A DNA stretch of 15,944 nt from Phialocephala subalpina (lineage: Eukaryota > Ascomycota > Leotiomycetes > Helotiales > Mollisiaceae): the NCBI GenBank assembly GCA_900073065.1, contig FJOG01000003.1, forward strand, positions 1,601,008-1,616,951. Reading direction: 5' to 3'. Under the pieces are notes generated by a model that was not told where the DNA came from, searched no databases, and worked only from the letters and a program-made list of their open reading frames with translations. Position numbers and translations under genes: made by a program. Positions 1 to 7,633 of the stretch are shown here, piece by piece; within the stretch, counting starts at the first letter, position 1; each line of letters starts with the position of its first letter.

Positions 1-1
1 G

Positions 2-790
2 CTCGCGACAGAGAAGGCCGACGCCGACTCGAAGGACGTGGACGGTCGGACGCCGCTGTCATGGGCTGCTGAGAGGGGGCACAAGGGTATGGTCAAGCTG
101 CTGCTCGCGACACAGAAGGCCGACGCCGACTCAAAGGACGAGGACGGTCGGACGCCGCTGTCATGGGCTGCTGAGAGGGGGCGCGAAAGTATGGTCAAGC
201 TGCTGCTCGCGACAGAGAAGGCCGACGCCCACTCGAAGGACGTGGACGGTCGGACGCCGCTGTCATGGGCTGCTGAGAATGGGCACGAGGGTATGGTCCA
301 GCTGCTGCTCGCGAAGCAGGGAGTCAATGCCGACTCGAAGGACAGATACGGTCGGACGCCGCTGTTGTTCGCTGCTGCGAACGGGCACGGGGGGGTCGTC
401 CAGCTGCTGCTCGCGACAGAGAAAGTCAATGCCGACTCGAAGGATACCATATACGGTCGGACGCCACTGTTGTTCGCTGCTGAGAGGGGGTACGAGAGTG
501 TCGTCCAGCTGCTGCTCGCGAAGCAGGTCGACGCCGACTCGAAGGATACTAGATACGGTCGGACGCCGCTGTCGTTCGCCGCTGAGAGCGGGCACGAGAG
601 TATAGTCCAGCTGCTGCTCGCGACTAAGGGAGTCGACGCCGACTCGAAGGACAAATACGGCCGGACGCCGCTGTCGTTCGCCGCTGAGAACGGGCACGAG
701 AGTATCTTCAAGCTGCTGCTCGCGACTAAGGGAGTCGACGCCGACTCGAAGGACGTGGACGGTCGGACGCCGCTGTCAGTGGGCTGCTGA
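2..790 (+). CDS. Ankyrin-repeat protein, 3' part, open at left edge
   Basis: Frame 2 is open from the first complete codon, so the gene starts outside the window; no start codon is visible. It encodes about eight ankyrin repeats of 34 aa, each with the GRTPLSWAAENGHE...VQLLLA pattern (TPLh turn, AAxxGH helix, LLL helix) followed by a linker like DADSKD. Ankyrin repeats are protein-binding solenoids; in Pezizomycotina, arrays this uniform commonly form the C-terminal sensor of NLR/STAND proteins, but no NACHT or NB-ARC part lies in the window, so that link is inference. The frame ends at TGA 788-790 only because of an extra base near 779: the ankyrin reading resumes in frame 3 just after it. 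Either the gene is a pseudogene or truncated allele, or the assembly has an error in a repeat. Confidence 0.85.
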   Translation, partial: LATEKADADSKDVDGRTPLSWAAERGHKGMVKLLLATQKADADSKDEDGRTPLSWAAERGRESMVKLLLATEKADAHSKDVDGRTPLSWAAENGHEGMVQLLLAKQGVNADSKDRYGRTPLLFAAANGHGGVVQLLLATEKVNADSKDTIYGRTPLLFAAERGYESVVQLLLAKQVDADSKDTRYGRTPLSFAAESGHESIVQLLLATKGVDADSKDKYGRTPLSFAAENGHESIFKLLLATKGVDADSKDVDGRTPLSVGC

Positions 791-1217
791 GAACGGGCAC
801 GAGGGTATCTTCAAGCTGCTGCTCGCGATAGAGAAGGTCGACGCCGACTCGAAGGACAGCAATGGTCGGACGCCGCTGTCGCGGGCTGCTGCTGCTCGCG
901 ACAGAGAAGGTCGACTCGAATGCCTCTGGCCAGTACGGTGCCGGTCGAACGCCGCTGTCGCGGACTCTGAGAGCGGGCACGAGGGTGTCGTCCAGCTGCT
1001 GCTCGCGACTAAGGGAGTCGACGCCGACTCGAAGGACAAATACGGCCGGACGCCGCTGTCATGGGCTGCTGAGAATGGGCACGAGGGTATGGTCCAGCTG
1101 CTGCTCGCGACAGAGAAGGCCGACGCCGACTCGAAGGACGAGGACGGTCGGACGCCGCTGTCGTTCGCGGCTCACAGGGGGCAGGCCGTCGTTAAGCTGC
1201 TGCGGAAGGATATTGGT
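2..1217 (+). repeat. 102-nt tandem repeat coding 34-aa ankyrin units
   Basis: About 12 head-to-tail copies with a 102-nt period and very high nucleotide identity; the segments CTGCTGCTCGCGA and GACGCCGACTCGAAGGA recur in almost every copy. Two units carry an extra codon in the linker (near 448 and 550) and one lacks a codon (near 526). Variation clusters at the codons for residues just before LLLA and at the DxY/DxD linker. Such uniformity points to unequal crossing-over or conversion and makes copy number liable to change. Confidence 0.9.
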
Positions 1218-1220
1218 TGA
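780..1220 (+). pseudogene. Frameshifted remainder of the ankyrin array
   Basis: From 780 the ankyrin pattern continues in frame 3 and stays open to TGA 1218-1220. Repeat 8 continues normally. Repeat 9 has lost the stretch between two GCTGCTG motifs near 885-895, which puts about 890-955 out of ankyrin phase (the ankyrin reading is then in frame 1). Loss of one base around 955-968 restores frame 3. The last two or three repeats are intact. The array ends with a degenerate repeat (SFAAHRGQAVVKLLRKDIG), as expected for a natural C-terminus. If the 779 insertion is an error, 2-1220 is one gene with a roughly 22-residue scrambled patch in repeat 9. If it is real, this part is untranslated debris. 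Confidence 0.7.
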
Positions 1221-1733
1221 TTATTTACTTTTATATTATATATATTTTTATACTTTGATAAAGAGGGGCTTGGGGGAGCTGATCTTTATATATTAAAATG
1301 CTTCTACATGATTTCTAAACGTGCTACATCTGTGAATCTACAATATTCCAGCAGATTCGCTTTTAATCCTTTAGCCACGTAATAATAATACTGCCTATAT
1401 ACTTACCTCAGCATGCTCCTGTATACAACTCAGTAAGCAGTCGGTTTAAGGTTCTCTAGGCAGTTGGCGCACAAGTATCTGAATACGAGTAGTGCGTAGG
1501 TTTCAGGGGCAACATCGGATGCTCAAGCGACGGTAAGCGACAGCACTTAAGCGACCACGACTCGGGCCACTACAACAAAAGCTCAAACGCAACTTTAAAG
1601 TGCACCAGCAAGTAGCAAGCAGAAAATCAGATGCGGAGCGCGCAGCGGATACGTGACCCGCTGTAACGTGATCAAAGTGCGGGGTAGCGCGGGGCTCCTC
1701 GACCTATTGCCCAATCGGCAACCATCGGACCGG

Positions 1734-1748
1734 GGACTTCAGAAGTCC
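1734..1748. repeat. 15-nt perfect palindrome
   Basis: GGACTTC and GAAGTCC flank a single A, giving a perfect dyad. It follows a GC-rich stretch with two CGGAC/CGGCA triplets, so it could be a binding site for a dimeric regulator. There is no adjacent gene to support this. Confidence 0.4.
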
Positions 1749-1848
1749 AAAAGCAGGCCACTCGAAGCTTAGCTCTAAGATTACCTTCGTTATGAGAAGG
1801 TATGACCTTGCTTGGAGTTTCATCATGACTTTCCTACTGATCTCTAAT

Positions 1849-1868
1849 ATACGTATACGTATACGTAT
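1849..1868. repeat. (ATACGT)n self-complementary tract
   Basis: Three and a third copies of ATACGT form a 20-nt sequence identical to its own reverse complement. It may be a simple repeat or a cruciform-prone site; no function is evident. Confidence 0.7.
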
Positions 1869-3624
1869 TTCATGCCAGATCTATCTAAGAGGCGTGGTAG
1901 AGCGCGGATCGCGAGGCCGAGGCTCGTAAAACAGGTGCCGTGCCTCGACTTTGCGTGCACGTGATCCGCAGAAACGGGCTTTCATTTGACAGAAAATCTG
2001 CAATAACGTGACCGTCCATGGCCCGTGCGACCCCATCAAAAAAAATTCGACCTTCTCTTCGTAATTCCCGAGTATATATTGTAAAATGGGCGAATTTCAT
2101 AGTAGACGCTCGATAAGACCCCAAATACTCGCGTTGGTGGCAAGAATATATTGGGCCAGGTGTCATATAACAACCTTTCATGGAGGGTGCCCAGGAATAG
2201 TACTACGGAGTATATGGGATGACAAAAGAGAGGTACCGTGTTAGCGCCAAATGGACGAGGTGGTCTGTGCTCACAATCTTTTTAAACGAAAAGGGCGAAG
2301 CCGATTTTGCAAGCGACTGTATCTTATTCATGGTGAAGTTGCTGGTTTGTTAATTTCCCATCTCCTTTGTATGTAAAAATTTATTCTCTACAGTAACTCC
2401 CCCTTCTCTCCAGGACTATCCAAGAACACTCTCGTCCGAGTCCACGTGTCCACTGTAACAATTCCTCTATAAAATCTCACACACCGAACTTCTGAAATAA
2501 AGGCGTGGGGACTAAGTATATAACTCTGGTGGAAGGCCAGTTGCTTGGTTTTCGCATGGACCCCAATCACTGTGGAGTGGAATGATCGCCGGGATCAATC
2601 AGGTGATCGGTTTGACAGCGAGGGTGTTCGATTTGTGGATGCGGATTTGGAGGTAGGAAGCAAGGTTACATGGGGGAGGCTGATGTTGTTGGATGCTGGA
2701 TGTGGAGGGTGCGGTGGCCTGTGCACGACTCGAGGGACCCTTGGCGAATACCCCGCGATGTTTGAGACACCCCCACTGCGATAAGCTTATCGTCCATGAA
2801 ATTCGGTCTAGGTAAATGCGAAGCATTTACGAACTCATCTTCTAAGTATCGTGGAAGGCTAGTATTAACCATGAACCTCAAAGAAGACAAGTTCTCAAAC
2901 CTATTGTATTTCTTATCGCTTTGTTTTTGTTTGCGTAGGAGTGACCATCTCATTACTGCGGGCAAAGTAATTAGCATTGCCTACCGTGTGCGTTGAGCCT
3001 CGAAAGGAGCGCAACTGGGATTATAGGGTCTCGGTATACCCTCTCTTAACCTCGCTGTCCGCTACAAGATGTTCTCCTTTAAAGGAATACATCTTGCCAA
3101 TTGCGGTCTCAGATCTGGTGTATGACCAGCTAGGGACGAGGGCTGCAAGGTTCCCTCTTGTCATTACGTCGACCACGTGCTGGTAGCATCAACGCTCCAA
3201 GCCTTCCTGGCCAAGAGACTAGCCACGACAAGGATCTCAAAATGCGTCTGATCGGGAGAATCACCTCCTCTTTCAAATAGCAGTTAATTTCCGACCCCAG
3301 AATCATGTTCTGTTCTAGGTTACACGACCTCATCTCAAACTCATCATCTTGCCAGTGTTCAGAAGAGCAAACAACAACCCCGCAGCATACCCCGATCTAC
3401 GCAATCTCTGCGAACATTCCAGGATGTGAGTTGAGTTGGTTAAAAGGAGCAAACACCCCTTATGTTTCATCTTCTCTCAACTGGCTCGCTTATCGAAGCC
3501 GACCGAGCCATTGGAATCGTGATCAGAAGCCTGGCCTGTGCATGCTCATACGAACAAGCCAAGCCACAAATGTCAGCCGCATTCTACCCCGCGATTTTCA
3601 GCCACAGAAGCCCCAACCCGTCTG

Positions 3625-3747
3625 TTCTCAAGACCCATACGATCTTAAGACCCACGCGGTCTCAAGAACTTTCTCCCAAGACCGCCACGCTCTCAAGACA
3701 AAGTTCTCAAGACCATATAGGTCTTGAGATCGTATGGGTCTTAAGAA
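3625..3747. repeat. 123-nt inverted repeat made of eight TCTYAAGA cores
   Basis: Arms 3625-3681 and 3691-3747 (57 nt each) are reverse complements at 45 of 57 positions around a 9-nt loop; the outer 28 nt match at 26 positions. Of the 12 differences, 11 are transitions. Inside, eight quasi-palindromic 8-mers (TCTCAAGA, TCTTAAGA, TCCCAAGA or TCTTGAGA) start at 3626, 3643, 3660, 3674, 3691, 3705, 3722 and 3739, with steps of 17, 17, 14, 17, 14, 17 and 17 nt. The steps are not multiples of three, so coding constraint is unlikely. It could be a hairpin RNA, a protein-binding array or a small non-autonomous element; none of these is shown. Confidence 0.8.
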
Positions 3748-4687
3748 TAAACAGGATTAAACACGTGATTGTACAAGGTCAGCTCTGGATTGTTTTGCCT
3801 AATAAGATAGGGGTTGAGGCTTCAGATGGCCAAAATCACTCACGCGATACATCTAAACGCATTAGTTTGTTATAAAGTGTTTCACAAAGCTTTTATAAAT
3901 TCGCAGAAGCTTTTAGCTAAGGCTCGAGGACCGCCCCCAAACCCGCTACTAAGAAATCGATTTCCTTCCCTCAAATGGCTTCTTAGTTGTATTTGACCAT
4001 TCCTTCCATCGCTTCCTTCTTAAGTAACAGAGATGATTCAGATGGGTAACGTGTCCTCGGGGTGCTAATCTGCTTGCTGTGATGCTCCATGCTGGTCCTC
4101 GTTGACCACCGGTCGAAAACAGCCTGCAATGCTCTGTAAGCCGCCTTGAGAGACGTTTCTCGCGTCCATCCAGGTCGTGCGGGTTATTGACGCCTGCGGC
4201 TGGCAAATGTTGGCGGCGCCAATTTGGGCGGATGCCGCCAAAAACAGCTACCTAGATTTATGAGATATGAAGCACTAAATTCCCCCGAGAAAAATCAATT
4301 TTTGGCGCTTGATTTCCTTTACTACTGCAGGCTGTGAATCGACTTTCTCGTTTATACTTACGTCACTATAGTGGGCAGAGGTCGAGCTATTCGGGGCGGA
4401 TTACTTCGCATTTCCTTTGGTTACATAGTATCAAATACAACTCCGTGACGTTCGAAAATGGTTGACTGAAAACCTTAGAACCGCCTAGCGTTGGCTCTCG
4501 GGTATATCGTAGCACATGAGATGGAGAACCGAACAATTACACACCTGCTACTGCCTGCCGTGTTCTATTTACGCCCGTGAAACGTGCTGGCCTAATCAAG
4601 CTCGGTAGAGCATCGCTCGGGGGGAGGAGTCACCGCAGAGCTGGACCAAACTTTCTAGAGTGTGGTGGGCTGTGTCCTCTCTGCCAT
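3748..4687. other. Spacer upstream of the 4790 gene
   Basis: No supported gene. It contains a small stem (TTGGCGGC at 4210-4217 with GCCGCCAA at 4234-4241). A tRNA D-arm-like string around 4600 has no matching T-arm. The last 100 bases before 4688 probably belong to the promoter of the next gene. Confidence 0.5.
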
Positions 4688-4789
4688 TATATATATAAGC
4701 CTTCCCCCTCTTAGTCTCGCCAGCCAACTCGATCTTCTCGTCACCGCCAGGTCAACATTCACTCTCATACCTACTCAAACCATTCCAGT
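4688..4789 (+). promoter_or_regulatory. TATA box and pyrimidine-rich leader
   Basis: A TATATATAA-type box at 4688-4698 lies about 90-100 nt before the ATG at 4790. Between them is a CT-rich leader with CCTTCCCCCTC and repeated CTCxxC runs, typical of fungal transcription start regions. The ATG is preceded by ACCATTCCAGT. Confidence 0.6.
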
Positions 4790-5255
4790 ATGCCGTACCA
4801 ACTCCGCAATCACACTCGTGTAACAAACACAGAGCCGGCTTCATCAAGTGCAGCTTCGAGCGCGACTCTCGAGCACACCGAGCCTGCGACCGGGCCCACG
4901 CTCGGGAAAAGACCGGAGTCGAGGAGGCCAGAGAGAGGCCAAAAGGGATTATCCGAGGAAGGTGCTGGGGAGCTCCAATTGATACTCGCAGGAAACATCG
5001 TACTAATTAGAATTAGAATTACCGAACGTGGCCTTCGATGAGACGTACTTGCCGCCAAAACAAAAGAAACACAGGGTCGAACAGTCTAAGAATCTCGTTG
5101 ACAATAAAAGCTTGTGGATATCGGTAGTAGAGTGCCTCGACGTGCTTTACCAGGCCCAAGACAGGCACCAACGCATAACAACGACCATCGTCAACAAAAT
5201 AGAGACCCAGAATGACGAATTGATTTCTGCGCTGCAAGAGCTCTTAAATTCCTAA
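4790..5255 (+). CDS. Small unknown protein, two exons predicted
   Basis: I do not recognise this family. Exon 1 starts at ATG 4790 behind a convincing promoter and encodes a Ser/Ala/Thr/Pro-rich, probably disordered N-terminus (about 57 aa). A 49- or 55-nt intron is inferred from GT at 4962 to AG at 5010 or 5016, with TACTAAT at 5001-5007 as branch site. The donor GTGCTG is poor, but both acceptors preserve frame. Exon 2 encodes LPNVAFDETYLPPKQKKHR (a basic, possible nuclear-targeting patch) followed by a likely helical, coiled-coil-like tail. Unspliced, exon 1 would end at TGA 5039-5041. The TAA at 5253-5255 may be premature, because the same frame continues with coding-like sequence to 5513. 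Confidence 0.45.
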
Positions 5256-5513
5256 AAATTCAAACTCTTTGAGGGCTGCAAAGACACGGACAATCAGGCA
5301 CGCACACTCGTTGCCGATTTAGTTGAGGATTTGCAAGCGCAACAACGTTGTCTGTTTGAGAATGGGTTGAAAGACACGGAAGAAGTAGTACGTACACTGG
5401 TCGCTGATTTAGTTGATGGTATGTGGGCTCAACAACGCCGGGTGATTGCTATGAAGCGATCCATTGAGCGATGTGGAGTAGGGAAGGATAACGATGGAGC
5501 CAGCATTGATTGA
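5256..5513 (+). pseudogene. In-frame continuation beyond the TAA, with a duplicated module of about 30 aa
   Basis: Directly after TAA 5253-5255 the same frame is open for 85 codons to TGA 5511-5513. It holds two tandem copies of a module of about 30 aa: LFEGCKDT...RTLVADLVEDLQAQQRC, then LFENGLKDT...RTLVADLVDGMWAQQRR. DNA in the two copies has diverged at synonymous-looking sites, which suggests that selection once acted on the protein. The simplest reading is that the gene formerly ran from 4790 to 5513 and a CAA codon became TAA. Alternatives are a separate downstream exon or stop readthrough. There is no ATG before the first module. Confidence 0.45.
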
Positions 5514-5523
5514 TTGATTGATT
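5505..5523. repeat. (ATTG)n microsatellite at the stop codon
   Basis: Four ATTG units plus ATTC overlap the TGA at 5511-5513. Slippage here would alter the end of the upstream frame. Confidence 0.8.
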
Positions 5524-5952
5524 CATACTCGGTTCCAGCTGTCCGTAGGACTGCTATGCCGGAGTAGCCCAGTTTTGGCGCCAGTTGCCGAGCTGCATCT
5601 ACCGTAGTAAATGCACCTCACTTCATCACCCGAAAGTGACCAGCAACCTCCTCTGCTGAGCGGACTGGTTCCCATCTACGTCTATATACATATCCGTGTC
5701 AAGGAGTGCTTTGTGTCTTCTTTATGTGCATGGCTCATTGGCCGCCGCTTCTGCTGTCCTTCGTGTGTCAATGTACCTTCAGTCTCCCCCTGCTACCGCT
5801 AAACATTCATTCAACTCCCTCCCTTCCATCAATCTTCAAATTCGTGACTTCTCCCAAACCCATCATCATAGTGTCCTCGGGGTGAAGTGCAAATACGGAC
5901 CAAATATTCGCAAATCTGGGCGGTTAAGCGCATGCCGGCTCATGCCTCAACC
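5524..5952. other. Spacer without a supported gene
   Basis: Short frames at 5611-5802 and 5696-5980 have no recognisable domain. TTTTGGCGCCAGTTGCCGAG at about 5572-5591 resembles the primer-binding site found next to an LTR in retrotransposons, but no LTR pair or element proteins are visible. Confidence 0.4.
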
Positions 5953-6330
5953 TGTTCTGTGTATGGTGATTCTGCTGTGATGGTGACAGTTCTATCGGAA
6001 AACGTAGACTGCTCGTGTGGGCAAGGCACTCGTAGTCTGCAGTGGCGCTAAGAGAGGCGTGGGGGGAGCGCATCGTAGCTTCTGTTCTGTGTATGGTGAT
6101 AGAGTTGCTGTGTACAAGATCGAGATCGTAGCGACATCATCGGGGGGAGACTGATCGACTAATAGTGTGGGCATCACTTTTAGCCTGATGTTGAGAGGCG
6201 GGGCAAGTTCCTCTCCGTGTTCTGTGTGTGGTGATAAGTCGTGCGTCGAGATCGTGTGGTCCGGTTGTCGTCACTAGCTTGAAGATTTTGGGAGATTTGG
6301 ATGTTGAGTGAGGCTTCGGGTCTCTGGTGA
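5953..6330. repeat. Diverged tandem repeat, period about 130-135 nt
   Basis: TGTTCTGTGTATGGTGAT occurs at 5953-5970 and 6083-6100, and with one change at 6218-6235, at intervals of 130 and 135 nt. A second shared block (GAGAGGCGNGGGG, then GATGTTGAG...AGGC) recurs near 6051, 6187 and 6300. The rest of each unit has diverged strongly, so this is an old tandem array of about three copies. Confidence 0.6.
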
Positions 6331-6503
6331 AACGTGCTGCAAATGCTATGTACTGTTGACAATAGTACCGCGGTCTCAGGTTCCTATGTTACTGCTGAGT
6401 GTGAAGCCTATCTCGTGGAAGGAGAAGGGCCATTTCTCGTGGTTGTCGTGGTGTTGTTTTCGGTGCGTGCTTGGTGGAAGTGACAAGTGTCCCTTCAGAT
6501 CGA

Positions 6504-6572
6504 TCAGAACGGGCGCTCGCTGGGCTAGGCATGCCAAAAAGGAAAATGCCTAGCCCAAGAGGCTAGTTCTGA
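6504..6572. repeat. Bipartite stem-loop
   Basis: TGGGCTAGGCAT at 6521-6532 pairs perfectly with ATGCCTAGCCCA at 6546-6557 across a 13-nt A-rich loop. An outer 7-bp stem, TCAGAAC (6504-6510) with GTTCTGA (6566-6572), closes it over an internal loop of 10 and 8 nt. The shape recalls a small-RNA precursor or a structured RNA; no promoter or terminator elements were identified. Confidence 0.65.
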
Positions 6573-7089
6573 CCCTTCTGAGGGACTTTCGAGATGCTTT
6601 GAGGTGTGCTTTCCAAAAATTTGATTCGTGCTTTTTGTGATGTTTTTCGATGGAGCCAACAGCCCCGCGCAATCACGCAACGTCGATTCGCACGTGACCA
6701 CGATCAGGTGAACCATAGCGACAGGTAGCCCTCTTAGAGGAAGGGCAGAAAGAAATATATCTCGTTTTTTAAAATAACCCATGTCCTACATATCAGAAAT
6801 GATTATTGCCTTCTAATCCTGCAAGCATCGCACTTGCCATAAATCTGCCTCTCAGCCTTGATGACGTAGGATTTCAGGGTACGGGAGGATGAATGTATCT
6901 CCGTACCTGGCTGGGGCCAAGCGAACTTATGCCTGGGTTACCTGGCAGAAAATGACCCCGACTCGCTTGTTCATCATTGTCGCGAAACCTCTTGCCAAAC
7001 TGCGAGGACATTTCGGAGCTTATAATCGACGATATTCTGGGTCCACGACTAATCAACTAAATCAGGTCGCGGCTACGATTATCTCGCCA
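6573..7089. other. Spacer before the kinase relic
   Basis: No supported gene. A plus frame begins with ATG 6889 and runs into the kinase-like stretch, but its first 60 codons match nothing I recognise. Confidence 0.4.
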
Positions 7090-7330
7090 CCGTCTACCGA
7101 GGATGGGCACAATGAAAGTTCAGCAGGTCGAGAAGCGTATCGACAAAGCAGGCTGGGAAGTTCAGCAGAACAGATTGCGAGCGCCTTGAACTACTGCCAT
7201 GGAAACAGCATTGTTCATCGAGGCCTGGCTATTGGCTTGGGCTCCACAGGGCTATTCAGCGACCTTTTCTGGGGGTTTGTAGCGCCGGAGTCATTTGGAG
7301 GCCAAGGCATACACTGCTCGAGGATGCTAA
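7090..7330 (+). pseudogene. Relic of a Ser/Thr protein kinase domain
   Basis: Frame 1 at about 7159-7227 reads SSAEQIASALNYCHGNSIVH followed by RGL. This matches kinase subdomains VIa-VIb as in fungal KIN1/SNF1-type kinases (QIASALxYCHxNxIVHRDLK). The catalytic HRD is HRG here (7216-7224), and the following K and N are missing. The activation-loop region is shortened: FSDLFWG...VAPES (about 7255-7293) resembles the TFCGSLYFAAPE motif. A shifted frame near 7298-7318 reads EAKAYTA, like the segment after APE. The DFG region is lost. With frameshifts and missing catalytic residues, it cannot encode a kinase. The family is fairly secure, the subfamily uncertain. Confidence 0.55.
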
Positions 7331-7633
7331 GGATATATTGGCAAGAGTGCGCAAAGGCGGCGGCATATTAGTAGTGGGTTCCAGTGGCTCAGGCATACTT
7401 TCTGATGTAGAGGAGGATGAGAGGGGAGGAATGCCGAAGAGATATGGGTGTGGCCTTCACAGCACTAGAAGGCCCAGGACTCGTCAGGTACCTGGGTTTG
7501 GATTTGATGACTTCCTTACTAGGAGAGGGCGTGGTCGCCGTCAACCTTCTCTCCCATCGTTGGTAGAATGCCATCTCGTGCGACTGGTGTTGGTTGACTG
7601 GTTGGTGGTGAGGAGAGGTACCTGATGGTGTAG

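Larger units (their letters stand above)
1221..3624. other. Gene-poor spacer after the ankyrin gene
   Basis: About 2.4 kb with no coding region I can support. The first 150 bases are AT-rich and fit a 3' end. Small reading frames at 1885-2181 (minus), 2545-2784 (plus), 2599-2977 (minus) and 2977-3186 (plus) lack recognisable domains, introns or good start contexts. A GC-rich stretch at about 1675-1750 contains a 15-nt palindrome. TACTACGGAGTA at about 2203-2214 resembles short fungal repeat ends. I found no tRNA or 5S rRNA. Confidence 0.5.

Noticed and set aside
263..980. Minus-strand and frame-shifted reading frames across the ankyrin array
   Set aside because: They arise because the 102-nt period keeps all frames in phase; the plus frames with the ankyrin consensus explain the region.
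2203..2214. TACTACGGAGTA as a transposon terminus
   Set aside because: A single short motif with no partner inverted repeat or target-site duplication nearby.
1885..3186. Several reading frames of 60-103 codons on both strands
   Set aside because: No domain, no supporting splice signals, poor or non-ATG starts, and mutual overlap.
3626..3746. Regularly spaced repeats as a CRISPR array
   Set aside because: The spacers are 6 or 9 nt, the repeats are 8 nt and the host is a eukaryote.
4590..4640. tRNA-like D-arm string AGCTCGGTAGAGC
   Set aside because: No anticodon stem, T-loop (GGTTCRA) or acceptor pairing at the right distance.
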